40,031 bases of DNA from Clostridiaceae bacterium (lineage in GTDB: Bacteria > Bacillota > Clostridia > Clostridiales > Clostridiaceae): positions 1 to 40,031 of the forward strand of contig JACMJL010000275.1 of NCBI GenBank assembly GCA_014380625.1, read 5' to 3'. Shown here in pieces: positions 9,401 through 15,740 of the stretch; the stretch's first letter is position 1; every line of letters starts with the position of its first letter. Made by a program: the position numbers and the translations under genes. The notes beneath the pieces are model-generated. The model worked only from the letters and a program-made list of their open reading frames with translations, did no database searches and was not told where the DNA came from.

Positions 9401-11404
9401 AAATGCTTCCCATCCACCAGGGTTGGTACTCATACCACTTCTTGGAAGTAGTTCGAAGTCAGGAACGTTCCATGAATCAGTACAAACCAGAGTTTTAAGC
9501 GATACGGATGCAAAACCTATATATCCGTCAGCGCCATATACCACATCGAAGAACTGTGGGTCTGAAGTTGCTTCGCTGGCTGATGCCTTAAGCGGAGCCA
9601 TTGGATTTTCGCTAGCTTGAACTATTTTTGAATTAGCTAGTGCTACTAAATAAGAATGAGTTGAATATCCAAAAGTTGTTGCAAATAACGCAGTGGATTG
9701 TTCTGACTTACCTAATGCGTTCTCTGCAGAAACTTTATAGTAATAGGCAGTACCTCCAGTTAAACCAATAGCAGTATAACTTGTAGAAGTTACAGCCGAA
9801 GTGTTTAATTGGGTATAGGTTCCATCAATACTTGTGGAACTGAATACATTATAGCTTGTTGCACCTGGTGTATTATTCCAGTTTAGGGCAATTGAATTTA
9901 CCCCATTAGAACTCATTTTAAGTCCTGTAGGTGTTTCAGGAGCAATTTCTTTGGCTGTATTTCCAAGGATATATGAGGACTGAACAGACTCTCCAATTAG
10001 GGTTACTACTGAAACTTTATAATAATATGTAGTATCCTTTATAAGTCCAGTATCTGAATATTTGTTTTGGGTCAAAAGAGTGGCATTGATTTTTGTATAA
10101 CTACCTTCACTAGTGTTAGAACGGTATAGATTATAACCTTTTGCATATGCTACCGTATTCCAACTTAAACCCACAGAACTAGTAGATGTATCACTTACAG
10201 CAAGTCCTGTAGGTGCTGCCTGGCTGTCAGATGATAGTATAGCAAACTTTTCTTTTATTGTTAGAGATGTACTACTGGCAACAAGAACATTGCCATGTTT
10301 TAAATCAACAGTAACATATTTTTTATTATTTACCGCTTTTATGGCTACCGTTCCATCTGTTTGTGTTTCTAAGTTGAACTTTTCCCAACTACCAATGCTC
10401 ATTGTGGTTCTTGGAACCAACATGTATCCGCTTAATGCATCACAGCAAACATAAGAATTGGTCTTAATACAGAAAAAAGAAACCGTACCATCGGAATTTT
10501 TTATTACTTCTAATGCATTAACAGCGGTGACTGCAGTGCTGTTTGCTGTAAGAGGGAAAATCGATTTTGAATTAGCTTGAACAATTAGTGAGTTTGCCAA
10601 TGCCACTATATATGAATATGCTGCAGTTGTTACAGAAACTTCTGCAGATAAGGCGGACTCGGCTCCAGAGCTTACCGATGAAACCTTATAGTAATATGTG
10701 GATAAAAGATTCAATCTTGTATCTTTATAATTGTTTGAATTTCCAGGACAAGTTTGAATCCTAGTGTAAACGCCCTCAGGACTTGTTGAACGGTATACGT
10801 TATAACCTGTTGCACCTTTTACTGATGTCCATTTCAGGCTTACGGAATTAGCTGTTTTGGAACTTACAGTTAGTCCAGTGGGTGCTTCAGGTATGTTTGA
10901 CGATACTATAGTGAATTTTTCGTTTATACCTACTGTTGTACTACTGGCTAGTAATACATCGTCATGAGCGAGATCCACAGTGACATATTTTTCATTTTCT
11001 ATAGCTTTAAGCGCTGTTTTCCCGTCAGGTTGTATTTCAATTGTAAATTTCCCCGAACTATCTGCACAGCTTGATTTCGGAAACAAATTGTAGTTTTTGG
11101 TTTTGTCAACGGTTACATAACAATTTGTGGCCTTAGAGAAAAGAGAGATTGTACCATCATTATTGCTTATAACCTTAAAAGATTCTCCATCAGAATGTGC
11201 TGTTGAACTAGCTTTAAGCACATTTGTTTTTTTACTATCAGCATGTATAATTTTCGAGTTTGCTGAAGCTACCAGATAGGAATAGGATTCAGTTGGTTTA
11301 CTTGTGTCAGTTGCCGCATTAGCTGAATTTGGCATACCTACTAACAAACTGAAAACCATGGCCAATGTGAGAATCACTGACAATACCCTTTTACCTTTTT
11401 TCAT
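6401..11404 (-). CDS. Giant secreted beta-helix protein with fascin-like, FN3 and discoidin domains
   Basis: A 1,667-aa secreted protein with a signal peptide (cleavage likely after NSANA, residue 30). Order seen: fascin-like beta-trefoil (about 40-169), FN3 (172-260), fascin-like (262-392), FN3 (396-485), FN3 (490-577), fascin-like (582-714), FN3 (719-808), FN3 (814-900). Then comes a catalytic-type right-handed beta-helix region (about 905-1440), a chitobiase-C-terminal-like module (SIMYTIDGTMPTSTKGIKYT) and a C-terminal F5/8 discoidin domain. The beta-helix resembles, from memory, actinobacterial proteins labelled 'coagulation factor 5/8 type' or 'adenylyl cyclase' (for example SVLFKPGTYTTDVKVGFYTQ, TVWNGNGGKTYFYQSE). 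It is probably a polysaccharide-active enzyme, but the substrate is unknown and no catalytic residues can be assigned. GGGGG precedes ATG 11404. Confidence 0.85.
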   Translation of the reverse strand: MKKGKRVLSVILTLAMVFSLLVGMPNSANAATDTSKPTESYSYLVASANSKIIHADSKKTNVLKASSTAHSDGESFKVISNNDGTISLFSKATNCYVTVDKTKNYNLFPKSSCADSSGKFTIEIQPDGKTALKAIENEKYVTVDLAHDDVLLASSTTVGINEKFTIVSSNIPEAPTGLTVSSKTANSVSLKWTSVKGATGYNVYRSTSPEGVYTRIQTCPGNSNNYKDTRLNLLSTYYYKVSSVSSGAESALSAEVSVTTAAYSYIVALANSLIVQANSKSIFPLTANSTAVTAVNALEVIKNSDGTVSFFCIKTNSYVCCDALSGYMLVPRTTMSIGSWEKFNLETQTDGTVAIKAVNNKKYVTVDLKHGNVLVASSTSLTIKEKFAILSSDSQAAPTGLAVSDTSTSSVGLSWNTVAYAKGYNLYRSNTSEGSYTKINATLLTQNKYSDTGLIKDTTYYYKVSVVTLIGESVQSSYILGNTAKEIAPETPTGLKMSSNGVNSIALNWNNTPGATSYNVFSSTSIDGTYTQLNTSAVTSTSYTAIGLTGGTAYYYKVSAENALGKSEQSTALFATTFGYSTHSYLVALANSKIVQASENPMAPLKASASEATSDPQFFDVVYGADGYIGFASVSLKTLVCTDSWNVPDFELLPRSGMSTNPGGWEAFTTEPQGDGTIAIKANNGGNYVTVDAATGILKATSSTVGINEKFCIVMPTAPKQPTGLTVTETYYNSVSLSWTAPVSSITTGYNVYRSTTSGGPYTKINTSGISITSYTDTTVVKGTNYYYVVSSVNSSGDTKSTEVNVKTQTGDIPSVPAGLDISSSKTDSIGLSWNAAFNATSYNVYRSESKLGVYTKINTNSVVSTSYTDKALATTSYYYKISALNVNGESALSVPMSKETKLFGPNVYIFAPTDSAAEIQATTSALFKQQEAAQFENGRYSVLFKPGTYTTDVKVGFYTQVAGLGLNPDDTSIKSLNVDAKWLPDNSSNPNNATCNFWRSVENLAVNSNSMWAVSQAAPLRRVHIKGDLSLHAGGWASGGFLSDSKIDGTVEAGGQQQWFTRNTDFNVFNGGVWNMVYVGNTKLPNPTATGAMEKNTVVDKTPVVEEKPFLYADASNNYKVFVPGLQNNSKGTTWDGKEAVGKSLSIDEFYVTHPETDTAATINAALSKGKNLLLTPGIYHMKDTIKVTKANTVVLGLGFASIVPDNGVIGMTISDVDGVRVAGIIMDAGSGNSPVLMKVGEKTSSVDHSANPTVISDLVCRIGGDLLGRVVTALEINSNNVIGDDLWVWRADHGKEVAWNKNTAINGMIVNGKNVTMFGLMVEHFQQYQTVWNGNGGKTYFYQSEIPYDVPDQASWMSHNGTVNGYSSYKVADGVTSHEAWALGIYSFFNQKVDIDLHSAMEVPAAPGVKVHNVCDVMLAGNPGITHVINNTGDIANTGGARQLVTEYCNNADQPVIEPKNAMFKEAHDVTITCIDPTASIMYTIDGTMPTSTKGIKYTGPFSVAATATVNAIAYKVGLYDSVVATSKITIDTSLASDLAFKMPALASTGKPELAFDGNLTTTRWESASTDPQWISVDLGKTFSVTGAKLDWEWASAQDYKIQVSEDNITWTDAYVKVDAAAAIQHRIDEITFEVPVSGRYVRMYGTTRTSPYGYSLWEFMVYGK

Positions 11405-11496
11405 TCACTATACCCCCTAAAATATGACCTTTTTGAAAAAGTAGAATTAGCAGTAACAACTTTTTAAAATAATCCTCCTTTCACATTGTTGTAATT

Positions 11497-11570
11497 GTGC
11501 AACTCGTAGTATTGTTGCACTATTATTGCACTATTGTTAAATTATACCATGTACTGGAAGAATCTGTATA
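11497..11570 (-). promoter_or_regulatory. Promoter and tandem-repeat operator of the beta-helix protein gene
   Basis: On the minus strand, TATACA (11570-11565), an 18-bp spacer and an extended -10 TGGTATAAT (-10 at 11546-11541) form a promoter. Just downstream lie adjacent 11-bp repeats read on the plus strand as ATTGTTGCACT (11511-11521), ATTATTGCACT (11522-11532) and a degenerate third unit. The first also forms an inverted repeat, GTGCAAC-10 nt-GTTGCAC (11497-11520). One helical turn per repeat around the expected start site suggests a repressor-binding array. The leader is about 130 nt. Confidence 0.6.
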
Positions 11571-11607
11571 GAAAAACTTAATTCTATTTCCCAATCCCAC
11601 CAATACA

Positions 11608-11659
11608 AAAGCACCGCCAGGAATCTAGCCGAATCTGGCTTGCTTCCTGGCGGTGCTTT
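11608..11659 (-). terminator. Terminator of the 180-aa lipoprotein gene, long perfect stem
   Basis: The 16-bp arms AAAGCACCGCCAGGAA and TTCCTGGCGGTGCTTT match perfectly. Inside them a second stem, AGCC with GGCT, caps the hairpin. On the minus strand it is followed by TTTTGTATT. It lies 29 bp beyond the stop at 11688 and is GC-rich compared with its surroundings. Confidence 0.8.
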
Positions 11660-11687
11660 GTATTTAACGTTCAATAATTTGTTGAAA

Positions 11688-12230
11688 TTACATACAGCCT
11701 TCTTGTGCTATAACATTCTTACTGTCTGCTTCAATTGCAACAATAAATATGTGTCCAAGAGATTTAACTGTTTTTTCTTCCTTAATAGCACTTGTAAGTT
11801 CCCAAGTAAATACAATTACAAAACTTTCCTTATTATTAAAATTAGTTGTTTCTATAATTACTGGAAACATTGTAACCTTATCGCCTTTCAACGTGTTTGC
11901 AATTCTAAGGGAAGCTAATAGCTTAGTCTTATTTATACCTTTTTCTGTTGCCCTTTCAATGAGCCATTTTTCATACTCCTTATAACCCTTTCCTGTATCC
12001 TTAAAATCTTTAAAAACAGGATCATCCCAAAATGTTATTATTGATTTTTCAGTAATCTTTAGTTTATTATTCCTAACTTGATCATCTTTTTTTTCAACCA
12101 CAGTAGATATGCTTTGTACTATATTTACCTTTTGGTTTTTACCAACTTCCTTTGTATTTATTACCTTACAGCCATAGGTTGTTATTAAAATAGCAAAAAT
12201 CAAACCTTGCATAATAATTTTTTTTATCAT
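11688..12230 (-). CDS. Putative lipoprotein of unknown function
   Basis: A 180-aa protein with a lipoprotein signal (hydrophobic segment LIFAILITT then lipobox TYGC, lipidated Cys21). The mature part is charged, with a Lys-rich linker (about 25-60) followed by a mixed alpha/beta region. No family was recognised. GAGGAG upstream supports ATG 12230, and the gene has its own terminator. It is transcribed divergently from the lipoprotein/radical SAM operon; whether it belongs to that system is unknown. Confidence 0.7.
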   Translation of the reverse strand: MIKKIIMQGLIFAILITTYGCKVINTKEVGKNQKVNIVQSISTVVEKKDDQVRNNKLKITEKSIITFWDDPVFKDFKDTGKGYKEYEKWLIERATEKGINKTKLLASLRIANTLKGDKVTMFPVIIETTNFNNKESFVIVFTWELTSAIKEEKTVKSLGHIFIVAIEADSKNVIAQEGCM

Positions 12231-12358
12231 TCGCCTAACAACTCCTCTAAGTATTATTATATATTAGACTGAAAAGTCATCTATTTAGTTTTAAAAATGA
12301 AAATAATTCCCAAAGCAATCGGGAATTGTTTTCATTATTATATATATATAGTTAATAA

Positions 12359-12436
12359 TGGTATAATATACAAGTAATACTTTAAATTTGCTATTAAACA
12401 TGGAATTTTAGTATTAAACAAATAAATAATTTGTTT
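12359..12436 (+). promoter_or_regulatory. Promoter and leader hairpin of the lipoprotein/radical SAM operon
   Basis: An extended -10, TGGTATAAT, occurs at 12359-12367 with no clear -35. In the leader, AAACAAAT (12416-12423) and ATTTGTTT (12429-12436) form a perfect 8-bp inverted repeat with a 5-nt loop, ending 8 nt before the GGGGGG ribosome site. A small CCC/GGG hairpin (12307-12326) lies upstream between the divergent genes. Confidence 0.5.
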
Positions 12437-12457
12437 ATTTTTAAAGGGGGGTCTTTT

Positions 12458-12652
12458 TTGTCAAAACAAACTAAAGTAATTTATAGGATCTTAGCCTGGT
12501 TTTTTACCACAGTAATTGCAGCAAGTACACTAACAGGTTGTTATGCATACGGTTCTCAGCAATCCAGTAAATATGGACCACCAGTTTATAATAGTAGTAC
12601 ACCAAGTAGTACAATAAAAGATCAAGATGTGCAGGTTCCTCAAGATAAATGA
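12458..12652 (+). CDS. Small lipoprotein, candidate radical SAM substrate
   Basis: A 64-aa protein starting at TTG 12458; GGGGGG at 12446-12451 fits this start, whereas the in-frame ATG at 12431 lacks a ribosome site. It has a basic N-terminus, one hydrophobic segment and lipobox LTGC (Cys28), then a short exposed tail rich in Tyr, Gly, Ser and Pro: YAYGSQQSSKYGPPVYNSS. The tail is too small for an enzyme. It directly precedes a radical SAM/SPASM gene. From memory, radical SAM/lipoprotein pairs with a Tyr-Gly-x-Pro motif in the lipoprotein are known; this pair fits that pattern. A ribosomally made, enzyme-modified surface peptide is therefore likely, but not shown. Confidence 0.75.
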   Translation: MSKQTKVIYRILAWFFTTVIAASTLTGCYAYGSQQSSKYGPPVYNSSTPSSTIKDQDVQVPQDK

Positions 12653-12710
12653 TACAAACTTAAATTATTAAGGAAACTTTATAAATTTACTTTGAAATGG
12701 AGTTTGAATT

Positions 12711-13799
12711 GTGAAAAATAATATAACAAGGGTTAAAAAGAAATTTCAGAATTGGGGCTGGAGTAAAGCCGTAAAAATTAATGCAAAGGTACATGACTTA
12801 ACTTATTTTTTCTGGGAGACAACCTTAAAATGTAATCTTAATTGTAGACATTGTGGTTCTAGCTGCGGAAATAATAGTGACCCTTTGCAATTACCGGCTG
12901 AAAAGATTCTTCAGGTTTTTAGAAATATTGCAGAGAATTATGATGCAAAAAAAGTTATGGTTGCAGTCACTGGTGGAGAGCCACTTGTTAGGGAAGATTT
13001 GTTTGATATTTTATCAGAAGTTAGTAAAATGGGTTTTCCTTGGGGAATGGTTACTAATGGCATGTTAGTAAATGCTGATATAGTGGAAAGGTGTTCTTTA
13101 GCTGGCATGAAGACTGTTTCTGTTAGCCTTGATGGTTTAGCTTCAACCCATAATTGGTTAAGGATGAACGAAACTTCCTATGAAAAAGCTATTAATGCCT
13201 TGAAATTATTTTTAGACTCAGGAAAGTTTAGCGCTGTAGAGGCTATAACCTGCGTAAGCACTAAAAATATTCAGCAGTTAGATGAAATGTACGAAATTTT
13301 GAAGAAAAATGGTATTCATAATTGGAGACTTTTCAGCATTTTTCCTAAAGGTCGCGCAGAAATAAATAAAGAATTAGTTCTTAATAAAAATTTACTTATT
13401 GAACTTTTTAAATTTATTAAAGCCAAAAGATCTAGTAATCCCGACTTCACAATAAGTTATTCAGAGGAGGGCTACTTAGGTTGTGATTGGGAACGTGAAG
13501 TTAGGGATGGTTTTTTCTATTGTGGTGCAGGGATTAATGTAGGTGGACTTCTCAGTGATGGAAGTTATAGTGCATGTCCCTCATTAAATAGGAAATGGAT
13601 TCAAGGGAATGTAAATGAAATTTCTTTTTCAGAGGCCTGGGAAACTCGTTATAAAAACATGAGAGATAGAAGTTGGATGAAAACTGATGGCTGCTGCACC
13701 TGTAAAGAATGGGAGAATTGTAATGGTTCAAGTCTACATTTATGGGATTGGGAAGAAAATAAAACTAAAGTGTGTCATTTCAAATTACTTAATTCTTAA
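12711..13799 (+). CDS. Radical SAM/SPASM enzyme, probable peptide or lipoprotein maturase
   Basis: A 362-aa cytoplasmic iron-sulfur enzyme. The SAM-cluster motif is CNLNCRHC (Cys41, 45, 48), with the GGEP motif at 88-91. The C-terminal SPASM region carries Cys258, 271, 289, 328, 329, 331, 337 and 355, enough for two auxiliary [4Fe-4S] clusters, with the typical spacing CGAGINVGGLLSDGSYSAC. The start is GTG 12711, with GGAG 8 nt upstream. It lies 58 bp after the small lipoprotein and 27 bp before a membrane protein, so the three are probably one operon. SPASM enzymes commonly modify ribosomal peptides or maturate enzymes; the small lipoprotein is the obvious substrate candidate. The chemistry is unknown. 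Confidence 0.9.
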   Translation: MKNNITRVKKKFQNWGWSKAVKINAKVHDLTYFFWETTLKCNLNCRHCGSSCGNNSDPLQLPAEKILQVFRNIAENYDAKKVMVAVTGGEPLVREDLFDILSEVSKMGFPWGMVTNGMLVNADIVERCSLAGMKTVSVSLDGLASTHNWLRMNETSYEKAINALKLFLDSGKFSAVEAITCVSTKNIQQLDEMYEILKKNGIHNWRLFSIFPKGRAEINKELVLNKNLLIELFKFIKAKRSSNPDFTISYSEEGYLGCDWEREVRDGFFYCGAGINVGGLLSDGSYSACPSLNRKWIQGNVNEISFSEAWETRYKNMRDRSWMKTDGCCTCKEWENCNGSSLHLWDWEENKTKVCHFKLLNS

Positions 13800-13826
13800 A
13801 TAATTAGATATATGGAGGGCAATTTT

Positions 13827-14375
13827 ATGAATAAAAGTGGATTTAATAAATTATTTTTGGGGTTATTATTTATAATGCTCAGTTTTAGAATTCAAGGTTT
13901 TGATATTTTACCTGATATAGTAGGTTATTTATTTTTAGCTTCCGGTTTTAGTACTCTTATCTCAAGTAGTTCTTATTTTAGTATAGCTGCAAAATATAAT
14001 ATTCCTATGATAATATTATCTTTATTTTCAATATATCAAAATCCTGTCCAAGGTCCAGGTATTCAATTAAGTCCCTTGTTGATTTTTAGTATAACTATAG
14101 CAATTGCTTCCTTTGTACTTAATTTGTTAGTTATATACAATTTGTTTATGGGAATTAAGGATATGGCGGAAAAACAAGACCAATCTGATTTAATGAAAGA
14201 GTCTGATGAAAGATGGAAACAATATAGACTGTTGCAGATTGCGATATTATTTTCATTAATCTTAATTTTCATACCTGTGTTAGCTTTGGTTTATATTATA
14301 GTACTTTTTATATTATCAATTATACTTACTATAGGCATATTACGGTTTTTGAAAAAATGTAGTTTAAGCCTATAG
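13827..14375 (+). CDS. Four-helix membrane protein of the radical SAM operon
   Basis: A 182-aa integral membrane protein with about five hydrophobic stretches: residues ~8-20, ~28-45 (PDIVGYLFLASGF), ~58-100 in two parts, and a long C-terminal block (FSLILIFIPVLALVYIIVLF) that may cross twice. A charged cytoplasmic-type loop (KDMAEKQDQSDLMKESDERW) separates the halves. GGAGGG 7 nt before ATG 13827 makes this start better than the ATG at 13812. No family was recognised. Its place after the lipoprotein and radical SAM genes suggests export, immunity or processing of the modified lipoprotein, which is inference. Confidence 0.75.
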   Translation: MNKSGFNKLFLGLLFIMLSFRIQGFDILPDIVGYLFLASGFSTLISSSSYFSIAAKYNIPMIILSLFSIYQNPVQGPGIQLSPLLIFSITIAIASFVLNLLVIYNLFMGIKDMAEKQDQSDLMKESDERWKQYRLLQIAILFSLILIFIPVLALVYIIVLFILSIILTIGILRFLKKCSLSL

Positions 14376-14389
14376 TAAAGTTAATAGTG

Positions 14390-14716
14390 GTGAGAGGAAT
14401 ACTCTGTACGAAGTTGAAGACATTTTCCGGATCATATTTCGCTTTAATTCTCTGCAGCCGTGCAAAATTGGCACCGTAATATTCCTGACCGTAATTTTTT
14501 ATGCTTAAATTAGGTACATTCACATATGATCCCTAATCTTACATCAACGGATGGAGACCATTTTTGCCATACATCTATAACTTCATCCAATTGCTCCCAC
14601 GGCCATATTACTTGAAGTATTCCTGCTTAAACAGTGACTACTTTATTACTAATTCTAGCCTTCAAATATTCATCATGCGCCTTAGTTACTGCTATTTCAT
14701 GAGATAACGCTCCTAA
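14390..14716 (-). pseudogene. Remnant of a berberine-bridge-type FAD-linked oxidase
   Basis: Two fragments in different frames. The first (about 14716 to 14530) reads LGALSHEIAVTKAHDEYLK, a stop, then GILQVIWPWEQLDEVIDVWQ, which looks like the middle of an FAD_binding_4/BBE oxidase. The second (about 14525 to 14390) reads NYGQEYYGANFARLQRIKAK then YDPENVFNFVQSIP, the typical C-terminal BBE motif. The N-terminal FAD domain and the stretch between the fragments are missing. The result is an internally deleted, frameshifted and stop-containing relic. It abuts the radical SAM operon on one side and the toxin-antitoxin terminator on the other. Confidence 0.8.
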
Positions 14717-14753
14717 ATTTAAAAGCATCCAGGTTTTAGCCTGAATGCTTTTT
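14715..14753 (-). terminator. Terminator of the toxin-antitoxin operon, bidirectional shape
   Basis: The stem AAGCATCCAGG (14723-14733) pairs with CCTGAATGCTT (14740-14750) around a 6-nt loop, with one mismatch. T-rich sequence follows on both strands. It lies 8 bp beyond the toxin stop. Confidence 0.75.
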
Positions 14754-14760
14754 GTACTTT

Positions 14761-15072
14761 TTATAATAAATTGCGATATTCTCTTCTACCATCCACAATG
14801 GCATATATAATAACTGTCTGTTCCACCTCATTTATCTTATAAAACACAAGATGCCTTTCAACAATTATTATTGTATATCCCTGCTTTTTTAATATAGAAT
14901 ATCTTGGTATACTTCCTGACTTTGGCAACTCCTGTAGACGATTGATTGCAGTTTCAATCTTATTCAGGTATCCCAGTGCAATATCTACATTACCGGAATC
15001 ATCTGCAATATAGAATATGATTTCACGGAGCTGCTCCTCTGCCTTATCCGTTCTTAAGATTTTATACTTCAT
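14761..15072 (-). CDS. RelE/ParE-family toxin
   Basis: A 103-aa protein of the RelE/ParE superfamily. It shows the N-terminal helix region (TDKAEEQLREIIFYIADDSG), the ELPKSGSIP turn and the terminal VDGRREYRNLL, where Arg residues near the end are usual for the family. Its ATG overlaps the antitoxin stop by 4 nt (ATGA), the usual translational coupling. Whether it cuts mRNA on ribosomes (RelE) or poisons gyrase (ParE) cannot be decided; the length and the REYRNLL ending fit ParE/StbE-like members. Confidence 0.88.
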   Translation of the reverse strand: MKYKILRTDKAEEQLREIIFYIADDSGNVDIALGYLNKIETAINRLQELPKSGSIPRYSILKKQGYTIIIVERHLVFYKINEVEQTVIIYAIVDGRREYRNLL

Positions 15073-15347
15073 CCATTCTTCCTTTCCAGTAAAGATCCAC
15101 GAAGATCATCAAACGAATCCTGCATTGGTGCTACTCTTCCATTTTTTACATCATCCTCCGCTTCAGCAAGTGTTCTGAGTAATTCCAGTTCGGATTTCAT
15201 CTGATAATAATCCTGCAATCCAATAACTGCTGTATCACCTCGTCCATTTACAGTAATAATAACAGCCTCTCTTGATTCTTTACACTGCTTGGAAATTTCA
15301 TTATAATGATTTCTTAAATCTGCTGACGGTCTGATTGCTGCTTCCAT
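15069..15347 (-). CDS. Phd/YefM-family antitoxin
   Basis: A 92-aa antitoxin. The N-terminal Phd/YefM DNA-binding part is clear (IRPSADLRNHYNEISKQCKE, then VIITVNGRGDTAVIGLQDYY), followed by a helical, acidic toxin-binding tail. AGAGGTG precedes ATG 15347. It is the first gene of a two-gene operon with the toxin, and the palindrome 30-58 bp upstream is the likely site of its autorepression. Confidence 0.9.
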   Translation of the reverse strand: MEAAIRPSADLRNHYNEISKQCKESREAVIITVNGRGDTAVIGLQDYYQMKSELELLRTLAEAEDDVKNGRVAPMQDSFDDLRGSLLERKNG

Positions 15348-15376
15348 AGTATCACCTCTTTATGATATACTTCTTT

Positions 15377-15405
15377 ATAGTCATATCATATCATAATATG
15401 ACTAT
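15377..15405 (-). promoter_or_regulatory. Palindromic operator of the Phd/ParE operon
   Basis: ATAGTCATAT (15377-15386) and ATATGACTAT (15396-15405) form a perfect 10-bp inverted repeat with a 9-bp spacer. Phd/YefM antitoxins bind palindromes at this position. Confidence 0.65.
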
Positions 15406-15542
15406 ATCATCAACAAATTATTCCTCTGTCGTCTATCCTTCCAGTAGGTTCCTTTCCCATCATTATTATTAGTTTGACCTAATATACTTCCTTCTCTCAA
15501 CTTATATTCAGGTGGGACTTTAATAGTAATATCTAAATTACG
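15402..15542 (-). pseudogene. Possible decayed reading-frame fragment
   Basis: In the 333-bp gap between the antitoxin and the next gene, a minus-strand open stretch reads DITIKVPPEYKLREGSILGQ and then TNNNDGKGTYWKDRRQRNN before a TAG. The amino-acid composition looks like protein, but it has no start codon or ribosome site, begins after a stop and overlaps the toxin-antitoxin operator. No family was recognised. The remainder of the gap (15543-15696) shows nothing. Confidence 0.25.
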
Positions 15543-15696
15543 AAAACTTTTTCAGTAATTTGTAGGTTCGAGGAAGTGTTTATAGATGTAACCCCTATAT
15601 GCCCAATCTGTTGAAATATAATTTGAAAATAACGTTTTTATTCCTTACAATAAATTTTTGCTACTGAGTTTGCTACCACCTGTTTGCATTGGAATT

Positions 15697-15740
15697 AATG
15701 AAAATAAACCTTGGCTCATAAAATGCCAAGGTTTATTTTT
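15697..15740 (-). terminator. Terminator of the SleL-like hydrolase gene
   Basis: A 14-bp stem, AATAAACCTTGGC/GCCAAGGTTTATT, with a 9-nt loop. T-rich sequence lies on both flanks and the stop codon of the gene touches the stem. Confidence 0.8.

Noticed and set aside
6454-9620. Several plus-strand open frames opposite the beta-helix protein gene
   Set aside because: They are shadows of the long minus-strand gene, with low-complexity translations and no ribosome sites.
12305-12333. Hairpin AATTCCC/GGGAATT with T-rich tail as a terminator
   Set aside because: No plus-strand gene lies upstream to be terminated and the stem is short; it is more likely part of the divergent control region.
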